A stretch of DNA of 64,000 nt, from contig OY282559.1 in assembly GCA_958295665.1 (NCBI GenBank), positions 267,940,057 through 268,004,056 of the forward strand. The letters are read 5' to 3'. A program made the translations under genes and the position numbers. Source of the stretch: Tipula vernalis (taxonomy: Eukaryota; Arthropoda; Insecta; Diptera; Tipulidae). The notes under the pieces were generated by a model. The model did not search any database. It worked only from the letters and a program-made list of their open reading frames with translations, and had not been told where the DNA came from. Below are positions 11,359 to 21,326 of this stretch, piece after piece. Position 1 is the stretch's first letter, and each line of letters begins with the position of its first letter.

Positions 11359-11390
11359 GACTGTCTCAAGGGTGTAGGTCGTCCCCACGA

Positions 11391-12002
11391 TTTGTAATGA
11401 CGCGTCACAACTTTCGCGCTAGGTTACAAGTTGTGAAGGTTTAACTCTCCTGATTTACCTGTAGTTGAGTACACACACATATAACCTGGAAAGCGCGGCA
11501 AAATTACTTGTCGATGGTAAAAAGAATTTTTTTTAAACAACCAACTTTTTGTTTGGTAGTTAACGGTGGATTTAATTTTTGATCAATCCGTGCAGAATAA
11601 TAAATATTGTTGAGTGCAATAAACGTCAAAGCAAATTTTTTTTTTATCATTCGTCAATGAATTATTTTGTTTCTTACGAACGTGAATATAAACTAAAAAC
11701 GTTAAACGTGACTATAAGATAAACATTACATATTTTATAACGTGAAATAATTAATTTCTCGTTGAATCGATAACGTTTCACGGTTTATCGTGCGATAAGA
11801 ACCGTAATTATGTTCTAGATATTTCCTCTTAGGACAAGAACCATAAAAGACTCAAAAAAATTTTGTGCTTGGCAGATAGCGTGATTCGTATGCTATCGGT
11901 TGAGAATATGAGTTAGAAAAAAAAAAATTAAATTATGCTAATAGTTATGCATTTTCGGAATTATTACTTAAAAGTTTGGATTAGTACAAATTATTCTATG
12001 CT
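11391..12002 (+). other. Non-coding, possible gypsy-2 3' LTR
   Basis: Directly after the integrase the sequence reads TGTAATGACGCGTCACAACT, with a TG start and a GTGACGCGTCAC-like palindrome as in many gypsy LTRs. No second copy is in the window and no clean polypurine tract precedes it, so this is tentative. The rest (to 12002) is AT-rich without a gene. Confidence 0.35.
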
Positions 12003-13486
12003 TGTGACATTGGTTGCCAAACCTGTTCGGCCATGTCCAAAGAATGCACTGACTTACGTAACTGGCACATTAGTTCAGGTACGAATCCCGTTCTGAGCCA
12101 TGTATCTTCATAGGCGATGCACTTCCTAAACAACTCATCAACGCTCTCAATATTAAGGTGTGGTTAATTTGTCCTGTAGACCTGCTCGCATATTACGCCG
12201 AATGATTTTAATTACTTCTGAATCCGTAAGTGGTATTTCTAACTGAAGCATCATTGATATTAAATCCTGATAAAAATCATAAAAATTTTCGCGATACTTC
12301 TGTTTACGACTTTCCATTTGGGATCTTATATCGTCATCTGTCTTGAATCCTTGAAAAAATTTCCTCAACTCGATTTTTAATTTATCCATGGTAATTGTAG
12401 GGTTTCGCTCGATTAGTGTCCAATACCACTCATTTGCACTACCTTTAAGGATGTAATGAAGATCATTCACTAATCTTTGTGTCGATATATTTTCCGAGCT
12501 GGCCATATGTTCCACTCGAGTTAAAAATCTTTTAATGTGTATGCCGTTTGGAGTACCATTATAGCTTATGTCCCATTTTGATAATGATTTGTGCGAACCG
12601 TGATTAATGTTGCTCGAATCAGAATATTTAAAAAGAGGAGGAAATTGTTCCATGTCTGGGATAAAATTGTTAGCTCGGGCTGCGCCTTTTGAAGCTCTGT
12701 CTGCGCATCTTTGCGAATTTTCAGGCTTATCAGACTTACAATGAGTTGTACTGTTAAGTTGTTGCTGCACTGCCGAAGGATGAGGAGCATTACTTTCAAT
12801 GTTCTCAGTTATTTTGGTCCTAGGCAGGGATTTAATTTTGTCAACCGATCCATCATTACTAGCGACAGAGGAATCGTCTTCATCCTGACTTCCCGAGTGT
12901 TCCTCGACCTTGTTGAGATTTATTTGAGAGAGGTCGTGCATACTTTCATCCATATTACGCTCTGCTGCCTCTTTGCCAAGGGTTTTGGTTACGAAGTTTA
13001 TTAACTGTGCGACTTTCTCTAAACTATCTGTAACTTCGACCCGAACTGCGGACGAATATTTAAGACGACCTAATCTAGCTTGAATTTGAAGTAATAGAGA
13101 CTTTAGTTTTTCCAGATTGTCAAATTCGTATCGTCCTTTACGGCTTCCTGCAAGTCGGAATAAAGAAAACTTAGTTTCAAAGAGATTTTCTCTATTTCTC
13201 GCCTAGGGTTTTTCTGAGCAAGTTTATGCGGACGATTGGGAATCAAAATTGGATGAGCACTCTCTAACTCTGTCCTTGTTTTTAAAATTTCTACTTTTTC
13301 ACCAACATTTGGTGCTTCGATATCACGCACAGTACACTCTATTTCAAATTCATCAAACTCTAGATGATCGAGATTCATTATTGCGCAATCCTTCGCTTTA
13401 AACATTGTGTTTATGTTCTCTGACGATGCTTTTGCTGTCAGAGCGGTATGTTTAGAAAAATATAGTATGTGGTGGACACGCACCAC
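12003..13486 (-). pseudogene. Ty3/gypsy gag (capsid) remnant
   Basis: The central frame 12153-12953 has a retrotransposon gag domain: WDISYNGTPNGIHIKRFL, LHYILKGSANEWYW and FYDFYQDLISMMLQLEIPL. An N-terminal piece (13103-13486) joins it after one frameshift near 13130, and a C-terminal piece (LNIESVDELFRKCIAYEDTW) after another near 12165. Gag would form the capsid shell. No CCHC knuckle or pol follows on the left, so it is a fragment ending near 12003. It may belong to a different family from gypsy-2, which lies on the other strand. Confidence 0.85.
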
Positions 13487-14256
13487 AGTATTGAAACTAC
13501 TAACGGTATTTCAGGGTTTCGGTATTAGAAACATTATCTTAAACCCTATTAAAATTAGCCGAAAGCAAAAAGCCAATAATGCAGATTACATTATTAACAT
13601 TCGAGCCGAAAATAAAAAAATTAGTCATTTTCCGCCAAAGGTAAACAGGATAAACGGATTGCAATAAAAACTTTTGTAAATAGTTTTACGTGGAAAACTT
13701 TGTTCCAAGTAATAGTGGAATAAAATCAGCCTCTAGAGTGTATATCAGAATATGAATCGTTTTTATGTAATTGGTCAATAGCTATCGTTATACAAAACAA
13801 ATTCATTAGAACTGTTCGAATGAATCACTAATGTGTCGTCAGTTATCATTACAAAATACAAAACTTAAAAATTCGATAACTCGCTTTAATTGATTAAATA
13901 ATAATGTATTCAGCTTGTCGTGTGTTCAACAATATAATTAATCAACCGAATTATAAGCGCGCTGTTATCAAAATACAGTATTGGACTAATTTAATGAGCT
14001 GTTCATGAGTATTATCTACACATTTACATTTTATATTTTTGATTAAAACTACATAAACTTAAATTTTATATTCCTTTAAGTGGTTATTATCAACTTTATG
14101 AATTAATTGTAAAATACTTTATCATTCATATCGAAAACTATTAGAAATCAATTTTGATTTTTTATAGAATGTAGGTCAACGAAAAAATGTCATTTATGGA
14201 ACATTAATTTTATAAAATCAATTAAACCAGAATTAATATCAACATCAAATGGCTAA
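13487..14256. other. AT-rich stretch between gag remnant and BEL pol end
   Basis: No gene supported. By position it should hold the 5' leader/LTR of the gag remnant and the 3' LTR of the BEL element. I could not find a matching LTR copy to the right of the BEL gag (26800-27160), so no LTR is called. Confidence 0.4.
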
Positions 14257-14427
14257 CTATTGCACCACCGTCGTTATCATTTTAAACATTCTCCTATCCT
14301 TGAATTCCGACTTTGTTTGAATGTTAGTGATTTTAACGAGGTCATCTTTACTCCGTATTAATTCAATGACTTTGCCCTCAAACCACTTGGTTAGAGGTAA
14401 ATTATTATTTATGATAAGCACGACATC
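14257..14427 (-). pseudogene. BEL pol C-terminal domain (after integrase)
   Basis: The minus-strand frame reads DVVLIINNNLPLTKWFEGKV, followed by LIRSKDDLVKITNI, and ends at a stop at 14257-14259. This is the conserved closing domain of BEL/Pao pol, in which VLI and LP..KW are followed by a strand with V/I and a basic tail. The right boundary is the TIR unit. The codon at the boundary is repeated at 17559-17561 on the far side. Confidence 0.8.
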
Positions 14428-14450
14428 TGGCTCAACCAGCGAATCAGTAA
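14428..14450 (+). repeat. Left TIR of the ATC-flanked unit
   Basis: 23 bp, identical as reverse complement to 17536-17558. It is preceded by ATC. Confidence 0.85.
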
Positions 14451-14584
14451 CAAATTAACGTAATAATGCGATAAATGGGTTTTGCTTGTTACTGGCCAGC
14501 GAAACTTTAACAACTTTTTCGTTCAGTTTCGTTAAATATATCTGTCACTTAACACAGCGAAAAATTACGTGCAAACTGAAGGAA

Positions 14585-15585
14585 ATGTCAAATACCATCA
14601 AGTCATCTTGTTTCAAATATTTTTGTCAAATATTTTTATTATTCTCGGTAAACATTTTATCAGTAAGTAAAATTACTTTTCTTAATAAAATTAATTGTGA
14701 ATCATTTTAAATTAAATTTTTTGTAATGGGTTTCTTAGTATTTTTGATTTATTTTTGTCGCTGATCAGGTCGTACAACCATTAGAAACGATTAGATCTGA
14801 GATTGATGTCAAGAAGGAACCAATGGACGAAATTAAAACGAATACTAATGAGAATTTTAATGTGGTTCTCTTGAATGGAAACAAATACTATCCTTGTTCG
14901 TTCGAGGGATGCAGAAAGTGCTTTAAGACCATCACACAATATAGAACTCATATGAAAGTTCACACTGGTGATAAATTGTTCAAGTGGACTTGACCGGGAT
15001 GACCGACCATTCCCTTGTAAATCGACTGGATGTGATAAAAGTTTTAAATCATCAAGCGACCAGCTAAAACATTTATGAACCCTTACTGGGGATCCTCGAT
15101 ATAAATGCACCTTTCCAAGTGTTTTAAACAGTTTACAACGTCCTGCAATCTAAAACAACACACAGTAACTCATACTAGAGAACGGAATTTCTGATGTAGC
15201 GTTTGTAATAAATCGAACGTATTCATCGCGGCGAAAAACCATTTAAATGCTGAATTTGTTCACGGACATTCATCGAATACTCGTCCGCATTCAAACACAG
15301 GCGGGTCCACGAGGAATGCAATCTAACATGTAATTTCTGTCAAAAATCTAATTTTAAAAATGTAAGATTAGTGTTTTCTGTTACAAGACGAGGAAGCTAA
15401 TTTAATAAAAAAATTCGATTCAGGAACATAATTTACAAGCCCATATGAAACGTATTCAACTTGAATATGAGGATATACTTCACTCGAAGGATTTGGACCT
15501 GAACAACAAAAATTTGTCGAAATTATTGAATAAAACAAGTTTTTTTTTAAAACAAAATATTATATTTCACTTTCTGAGTTATATA
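14585..15585 (+). pseudogene. C2H2 zinc-finger protein gene remnant, three exons
   Basis: Exon 1 (14585-14647) opens with ATG and codes MSNTIKSSCFKYF... for 21 codons. A GTAAAC...GATCAG intron (14648-14768) follows in phase 0. Exon 2 (14769-15361) has an acidic linker (IDVKKEPMDEIK, like a SUMO-site motif) and about five C2H2 fingers. The first is CSFEGC...HMKVH with the linker TGDK, the next CKSTGC. Later fingers carry stops and frame changes (for example at 14992 and 15069). A second intron (15362-15423, GTAAGA...TTCAG, 62 bp) interrupts the last finger, which finishes in exon 3 with HNLQAHMKR. The protein would bind DNA in the nucleus. Retained introns rule out a processed copy. The exact orthologue is not recognised; the CX4C fingers recall the TFIIIA/MTF-1 style. 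Confidence 0.75.
15362..15423 (+). other. 62-bp spliceosomal intron inside a zinc finger
   Basis: The donor is GTAAGA and the acceptor ATTCAG. Joining the flanks keeps the frame and completes a C2H2 finger. The length is typical of short fly introns. Confidence 0.65.
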
Positions 15586-17191
15586 GGGGATGGTGGGCAA
15601 GATGACGATAGTAAGCTATTTTACTGTTTTTTCTTTTCATGTGTGTGCTAATACCTTGGTTTGTTAATATTGGTATTCGTTTTAGTTTTACTTTCCACTA
15701 CAAATTTTCTAGGTATCGTAACTTTAACAGTTTACAAGTTTTTTAAGCTTTTGTAACTTGATATCAAATTCGCCATCTTGTCCTCATAAGCGGGTAAGAT
15801 GGCTTCACCAGGTGGGTAAGATGACGACGAATAAGAAATCAAAGAAAACCAAGACAATCAAAATAAAATAATATATTTCAAAGTATTTCTACAAAATTTC
15901 ACAAATAACTTAAGCTATAAAAATAATGTCTTAACAGAAGTCGCACACGTACGATTTGCATTTTGCCTCTGCCAGAGTAAGTCCACTACATGCGGCATGA
16001 GCCCATTTCTGGCATATTGAATACTCGAACCAGGTCTCACGTTTGCCAGAATCATTGCACACCAGACAAAGGTCGTGTTCCACGATAACATCAGTGTCAT
16101 TGTCATCATCTGATTCGACATAGTTGACTGATATTGAGAAATCTGAGGATTCCTCATTATTGGAAACGTAAATACTCTTATGTCTATGACTTTTATGTAC
16201 TACACTCCTTTCCGCTTTTTTTATCGTGTTTTCTGCTTTTTTCTTTTGGTTTTGTATTTTCCTTTGTTCTTTGGCTTCATTGTCCGCTTTTCTAACTTCC
16301 AAAGCATTTTTGACTGGGGTACCCGTAATGTGCAAAGACGGCAACTTTTTCCTCTGCCTTCGTTGTTTAGGAGCTGCACGGGGTAATGGAGGCAGAGCAA
16401 AAGGTGATTTATAAGATGGCCCAGCTATACCACGATTTATGTCAGCTGAATTACCGTGGGCTAGCTCATGAGATGACCCAGCTACGTTGAGTTCAGCTGC
16501 TGAACTAATTTGGACTAACTCGATATTGTTTGTGAGTAACGGTGGTTCTGCCTCGTTGGGGTGGTTGGCATAAATTTCGGCGGCATTGTGCAAATTGTAT
16601 TTTTTAGCCATTGCATTTACTGCAGCACCTTCTTTCACTTGTTTCATAGCAGCGGTCATCGATTCACGAGACCACCCCTGCCTATTTGTTTTCCTTTCAT
16701 ATATTTTACGCATGTCGCACTACAAATACAATTTACAAAACCATCAAAATAATTTATGAACAGGTCGGGTAAGATGACGAGTTCGTCATTTTGTCCGCTT
16801 AGTGAATTCGTCAACTTAGCCGACCCGCCATTTTTTAAAGTTTAAGCTTGAAAATATATTTACTAAAAATATCTTCCAAGTTTAGTTATTAATTTACACA
16901 TTAGAATAACACACAGTTTAAGAAAAAAATTAAATTAAAACAATAGCACTTACCCGATTTAAATGTTTTTATATTTTCTTATCCTTTTGTTTCACAACCA
17001 ATTTGCACGTAAATACATAGAATGATTTATCACAACTAAAAAATGTCTGTTCTCGGGGATTTTTATTTTATAACGTATGGAACGCATGCGCAATACTATG
17101 TAAAAGAATGAAATAGTGCTACCTATGGGAAATTTCAAGAAATTAACGATTCGTCATCTTATCCGATTCGCTATCTTACCCCTCCTCCCCC
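15586..17191 (-). mobile_element. pogo-like DNA transposon with PHD finger, DDE domain deleted
   Basis: The ends are imperfect TIRs. The left begins GGGGATGGTGGGCAAGATGA; the right, as reverse complement, begins GGGGGAGGAGGGGTAAGATA. Both are next to TA. Further copies of GGGTAAGATGRC lie inside: at about 15790-15825 on the left, and near 16766 and 16800-16830 on the right. It inserted just behind exon 3 of the zinc-finger gene. TA duplication and the HTH protein it codes place it in the pogo/Tc1 group. Confidence 0.8.
15931..16713 (-). CDS. HTH-psq plus PHD-finger protein of the pogo-like element (no DDE domain)
   Basis: 260 residues, uninterrupted. Residues 1-50 (KTNRQGWSRESMTAAM, AVNAMAKKYNL) are a pipsqueak/CENP-B-type helix-turn-helix as in pogo transposases. 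A Pro/Lys-rich linker with a basic coiled stretch (about 120-180) and a Ser/Asp-rich acidic part (about 190-215) follow. The end is a PHD-like zinc finger: CLVCNDS, WFEYSIC, WAHAACSG and YVCDFC, giving Cys4-His-Cys3. The usual DDE endonuclease of about 200 residues between HTH and PHD is absent, so this is an internal-deletion copy that could still bind DNA and perhaps chromatin. Whether it is expressed is unknown. The start is the first ATG of the frame at 16713. Confidence 0.75.
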   Translation of the reverse strand: MRKIYERKTNRQGWSRESMTAAMKQVKEGAAVNAMAKKYNLHNAAEIYANHPNEAEPPLLTNNIELVQISSAAELNVAGSSHELAHGNSADINRGIAGPSYKSPFALPPLPRAAPKQRRQRKKLPSLHITGTPVKNALEVRKADNEAKEQRKIQNQKKKAENTIKKAERSVVHKSHRHKSIYVSNNEESSDFSISVNYVESDDDNDTDVIVEHDLCLVCNDSGKRETWFEYSICQKWAHAACSGLTLAEAKCKSYVCDFC

Positions 17192-17219
17192 TACTCTGCC
17201 CATTTTTCATCATTCAAGT

Positions 17220-17393
17220 TCACTGGACTCCCTCCAGCTTCTTCTTCGTCAAATACTTATTGAATTGTGGCCGAATACTAATAAACTTGGCAATTTTAGC
17301 TTTAAACTGTTTCCACGTGTCTTGATCATAATTTTTCTTATCCTTGGTCATCTCTTTGTAATTCCGACCATATTTATTCATAAAATGAATCAT
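17220..17393 (-). pseudogene. NOP16-like C-terminal fragment (58 codons)
   Basis: The minus-strand frame from ATG 17393 to a stop at 17220-17222 contains YGRNYKEMTKDKKNYDQDTW and a basic tail ending in KKKLEGVQ. The order G-x-[ND]-Y-K-x-M-x-x-D-x-K-N-Y-x-Q-x-T-x-K-Q matches the end of nucleolar protein 16, a ribosome biogenesis factor, as I remember that family. Only the last third of a normal NOP16 is present, and a stop lies just upstream of the ATG. It faces the zinc-finger gene head to head at the 3' sides. It could be a captured gene piece or a small protein gene of the TIR unit. Confidence 0.55.
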
Positions 17394-17535
17394 TCATAAA
17401 ACGACCATTTGTGTGTGTATAAACAAATTGACATTGACAAATTGACAAGTTGTGTTACAGCTTCACTAGCCAACTTGTCAAATTTTCCGTAACAAAAAAC
17501 TTTCGTTGTTTTCCGTAAAGGTTTGACAAGTTGTA

Positions 17536-17558
17536 TTACTGATTCGCTGGTTGAGCCA
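17536..17558 (-). repeat. Right TIR of the ATC-flanked unit
   Basis: Reverse complement of 14428-14450, followed by ATC. Confidence 0.85.
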
Positions 17559-17561
17559 ATC

Positions 17562-17771
17562 ATTAAGTTGTATGTTTTTCTTCACAGTTTGGCATTTGAA
17601 TCTGTTTTACAAGGCAGTCAAATATTCTAATGGCCATCCTGTCCAAAAATGCTGCTTACGTTGCTATATTATTTGCCATCGATGTATTTTGTTCAAAGGA
17701 ATTGATCCTTCTTTACTCAGGAACAAATAACATTGCATGACCCAGTAAAAAATGGTCTGCAGATAAAATAT
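17562..17771 (-). pseudogene. BEL pol integrase, middle part
   Basis: The minus strand carries FLLGHAMLFVPE, then KIHRWQII, QHFWTGWPLEYL and a basic stretch. This is the BEL/Pao block (LTPGHFLIG ... RW ... FW..W..EYL) that follows the integrase core. Three in-frame stops are seen. It is cut on the right by the gypsy-3 LTR and on the left by the TIR unit. Confidence 0.8.
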
Positions 17772-18202
17772 TGTAACTCCGATGGCTGCTCGTTCTGCTA
17801 GACGCGGAGTGACCGAGCGATACTTCACCACGTCAGCAAGGGTTATTGACCCTTCCTCTACGAGGATTTAGTCTGTAGTAGTAGTAGGTGAAGTGGTGCG
17901 ATGGTGGCTCCGACTACAGAGGAACGGCTTAGAAGAGCGGGACATCTCGAGTGGCGTCACGGTACGGCAAGGTTATTGACCTTCCACTCTCTGAATCGAG
18001 GGGCTTTAATCCGTTGCGTGACAGCGTGAGTGTAAAAAGAGACTCGTTGGCGTCGATTTCCCACTCCAGTACTAACTCATTGGTGGTTAATTTATTTTAT
18101 TTTACATACTTCTGAATAACACAATACTCTAGCGAATTTATACAACATTATACAAAAATTTACATAAACGAAGTCGTCATTAAGGCGCTTTAATTTGTTA
18201 CA
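17772..18202 (-). repeat. gypsy-3 3' LTR (431 bp)
   Basis: Matches the right LTR. It has a short AGT repeat near 17878-17887 and about 35 extra bases near 18012-18045 that the other copy lacks. Ends TG...CA. Confidence 0.93.
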
Positions 18203-19307
18203 CTGCCCCCTTCCGGCTTGCGAACGTCCCGTCGCCATTTATGGTGATGTCGTATTTCCGAGGTAGCGACCCAATCTGTCGACGTGCACCACTTTTGCTC
18301 TGCCAACTGCCAGCGGGTTTCTTTACCCGGACAATCAAGTCGTTCAGTTTTCCAATGATTTCGAACGGTCCATCCCAATCGCAATGCAGCTTAGGGCAAA
18401 GGCCAACTCGTCGGACGGGGTTGTATAGCCACACCAAATCTCCTACGCCAAACTGAATTGGGTTTGCTTTGGAATCGTATTGTCTGACACAAGATGGTTG
18501 CGAGATTAAGATTTCCGCGACCGAACTCGTGAATGCGATCCATCCGCTTTTGGAGATTTCCGGAACAATCGTCGGCCGTCGATGTGTCAGGATTTGATCC
18601 TACCAACATGCACCCTGGTAAGCGCAGCTTTCTTCCTTGTAGCATTTCGGCGGGGGACATATTAGTCGACTCATGAACCGACGAGCGATACGCCAACATG
18701 AACAATGGAAGCAGTCGGTCCCACTCGCGCTGATTATCTCCAATAGATTTGGCTAAGTAATCACCCAAGGTGGGGTTATGCCGTTCTACCATTCCATCAG
18801 ATTGCGGCTGTAGTGTTATGGTTCTCGTCTTTTTAGCACCGAGAAGTTCCATTGTCTTGGTGAACACAGCCGCTTCGAAATGTCTACCTTGGTCCGAATG
18901 GATTTCGAGAGATACACCATATCTAGTGACAACCTCTTGGATCAATGTCTCGGCTACAGTTTCAGCAGTCTGGTCTGGTATCCCGATGAATTCTAGCCAC
19001 TTCGCAAAATAGTCCATAATAACTAACGCGTAGCGGTTTCCTTTATCCGTGATTGGAAGTGGACCCTTGATGTCAAAACCGATTCTTTCGAAAGGGGCGC
19101 CAACTACATAACGCTTCATTCACCCACGAGTTCGGCGATACGGACCTTTCCGTGCGGCACATACGTCGCATTTCCGGCACCATTGTTCGATATCCGGAGC
19201 CATCCTTGCCAATAAAATTTCTCCCGAACTCGCTGTTTGGTTTTCGTTACGCCAAAATGCCCTGAGGTTTTCCCATCATGTGCATCCGTTAACACCTCCT
19301 CGATCAT
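18198..19307 (-). pseudogene. gypsy-3 integrase
   Basis: The zinc-binding HHCC region begins at 19307 (HDGKTSGHFGVTKTKQRV). The core in 18391-19119 has all three catalytic residues: Asp in FDIKGPL, Asp in HSDQGRHFE and Glu in GMVERHNP. The C-terminal tail, in a different frame (18198-18437), reads VWLYNPVRRVGLCPKL and DWDGPFEII. Frame changes near 19118 and 18440 break it. Confidence 0.9.
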
Positions 19308-19536
19308 GGATGGCGGTAGTAAGGTCTGAAAAATTGTGGAAGTTCCGTCAGCTGATTCGAACTTACGTTTAAGGAGCCCATCGTGTAGTATAATCGAGTC
19401 CCATTGTGCCCAATATCCTTTGGTAATTGCAGGCAGTGTAGAAATTTCCTCTCATGTCGGCCGGTTGTCTTGCTGCTTCCAGTCATAGATTCGTCCCAGA
19501 ACGGCATCTTGCTGCTGGGCTTTTATGAAACGTGCT

Positions 19537-20320
19537 TCACCCGTATCCTGGGTTCTCGATTCGGACACATTCGTGGCACTCTGCCGCGCAGGGACGTCGT
19601 GAAAAAGCGTCGGCGTTTCCATGTTTCTGGCCACGGCGATACTGGATCTCAAAATCGTATTGTTGTAAAATTTCGATCCATCGAGCAATTTGGCCTTTAC
19701 GCCTTTTAAAATTCAGCAGCCAGGTTAACGACGCATGATCTGTTACGCACGGTAAAATGTTGGCCATACAAATAAGAATGGAAGTGTTGGAGAGATTTCA
19801 CGACAGCTAATAATTCCCGCCGGGTGGTGAAGTAATTTCGTTCCACATTCCTCAACGTCCGCGAAAAGTTATCGATAATTTTCTCGTTGCCCTCTACTTC
19901 TTGCGATAGAACGCCGCCAATGCCGACTAGACTTGCATCAGTGTCGACGATGAAAGGTTTACCAAGTTGAGGATACGCCAAGATCGGTGTGGTGCTCATC
20001 AGTCGCTTTAATTCTTCGAAAGCGCATTTCGCATGGTCGTTCCATTCGAATTTTCGCTGTTTTTCCGTCAATTCGAACAATGGCTTGGCGATGGAAGCGA
20101 AATTTCTAATGAATGTGCGGTAGTATGAACAGAGGCCCAAAAAACTGCGCATGTGTGACTTTCCTTCTGGACGCGGCCAGCTACGGATCGTCTCTATTTT
20201 GGTGGGATATGTTCGAATACCTTTATGTCCTAGGTATCGGACTGCCTTCTTGAATAGGTGGCATTTTTTCGGATTGAGCTTCAAGTTTGCCGCTCGTAGC
20301 CTCTCGAATACCTGTTGCAT
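19537..20320 (-). pseudogene. gypsy-3 RT thumb, connection and RNase H
   Basis: The frame 19706-20320 holds LNPKKCHLFKKAVRYLGH, the connection SFLGLCSYYRTFI and the RNase H start FIVDTDASLVGIGGVLSQ. The rest, VTDHASLTWLLNF and GNADAFSRRP, is in the frame 19537-19767. The join needs one frame change near 19740. Confidence 0.9.
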
Positions 20321-20332
20321 CTTCTTGGTTAG

Positions 20333-21326
20333 TTAGTCGATGTCTTTTCCATAGACGATTATGTCATCTAGATAAACCAGGCACGTTTCCCATGGGAGCC
20401 CTGCGAAAACCATCTGCATTAATCTCGAGAATGTGGCAGGAGCGTTGCACAGGCCAAAGGGCATTACGGTGAACTGCCAAAGGCCGTCTCCGGTCGAAAA
20501 CGCAGTCTTAGGCCTGTCTTTATCGTCCAATTCAACCTGCCAATAACCGGATTCTAAATCAAGGGTCGAAAACCAGCACGCGCCTCTCTTGGAATCCAAA
20601 GTAACATCAATTCGAGGTAAAGGAAACGAGTCCTTCCGGGTGACATCATTCAATCGCCGGTAATTGACGCAAAACCTTAGGGACCCATCTTTCTTCCGGA
20701 CAAGCACGACGGGAGACGACCAAGGGCTGACAGCTGGCTCGATGACACCTTTCATTTTCATGTCTGTCAAAAGGTTGCTGTTTCGCAATAAGTATTTTTC
20801 GCGGTGGTTGCTTTATTGGACTGGCCTCTCCTACTTCTATTACATGTTTAGTAAGAGTCGTTTTCCCGTAGTCCCCGGCGAATCTAGCAAATACGTCTCC
20901 ATAACTATTTAAAAATTGTGTGACCGAGTATGGTGATTCTCTTGGTATTCCTTGCAGAGATCGTTGGATTACTTCGTCGATTTGGTTTTGAGAAGCCGGG
21001 TACCACTTTCCCGGAGGAACGATTACTGCCCCTTTTATCTCGCCCACATAGGTGTTTTCTGGAAGGATCTTCACCTGATCTGTGATGTTAGCTATTCGCA
21101 CATGCTGAAGAGGGCTACTTGCGTCGATGAGTCCTCGGGCGATCATAATTCCCTCCGGCAGATTGGACGTTTCTGGGTGCACGATCACGTAGGTCCCTAA
21201 GCTGGTCGTGGCTAGCCTCACAGAGACAAACATTTTTGATCTAGGGGGTATGTTCACTCTTGATGAGGTCGCGATAACGGGATTTACAGCGACCGAGATG
21301 GCGACTTTCTTGTTGTTCAAGAGCAA
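20333..21326 (-). pseudogene. gypsy-3 RT fingers and palm
   Basis: The motifs are SPWSSPVVLVRKKDGSLRF, FSTLDLESGYWQVEL (first Asp), TVMPFGLCNAPATFSRLM and CLVYLDDIIVYGKDID with YLDD. A stop after DID (about 20333) separates it from the following thumb by only a few codons. The first part (20646-21326) is in another frame, with a linker typical of the region after protease. Confidence 0.9.

Larger units (their letters stand above)
8480..11390 (+). mobile_element. gypsy-2: plus-strand Ty3/gypsy pol remnant
   Basis: Protease end, RT, RNase H and integrase follow in Ty3/gypsy order on the plus strand, with many frame changes and internal deletions. Gag and a 5' LTR are not recognised. The left boundary is unclear because the 270 bp before the protease have no match. 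A 3' LTR may begin at 11391. Confidence 0.85.
14428..17558. mobile_element. TIR-bounded unit with zinc-finger and NOP16-like genes (3-bp TSD ATC)
   Basis: The ends are perfect 23-bp inverted repeats beginning TGGCTCAACCAGCGAATCAG (14428-14450 and 17536-17558), flanked by ATC on both sides (14425-14427, 17559-17561). The host sequence is BEL pol, whose frame is continuous across the unit if one ATC is removed. Inside are a plus-strand zinc-finger gene remnant, a pogo-like element (a later TA insertion) and a minus-strand NOP16-like fragment. Related half-repeats occur inside the ends (TTACTGGCCAGCGAA near 14490; GGCTAGTGAAGCTGTAACA on the minus strand near 17460). I see no transposase. It may be a non-autonomous element that captured genes, or a little-known family. 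Confidence 0.75.

Noticed and set aside
16180..16414. Plus-strand Phe/Cys-rich frames resembling a membrane protein
   Set aside because: Antisense to the Lys/Glu-rich linker of the HTH-PHD protein, which explains the composition.
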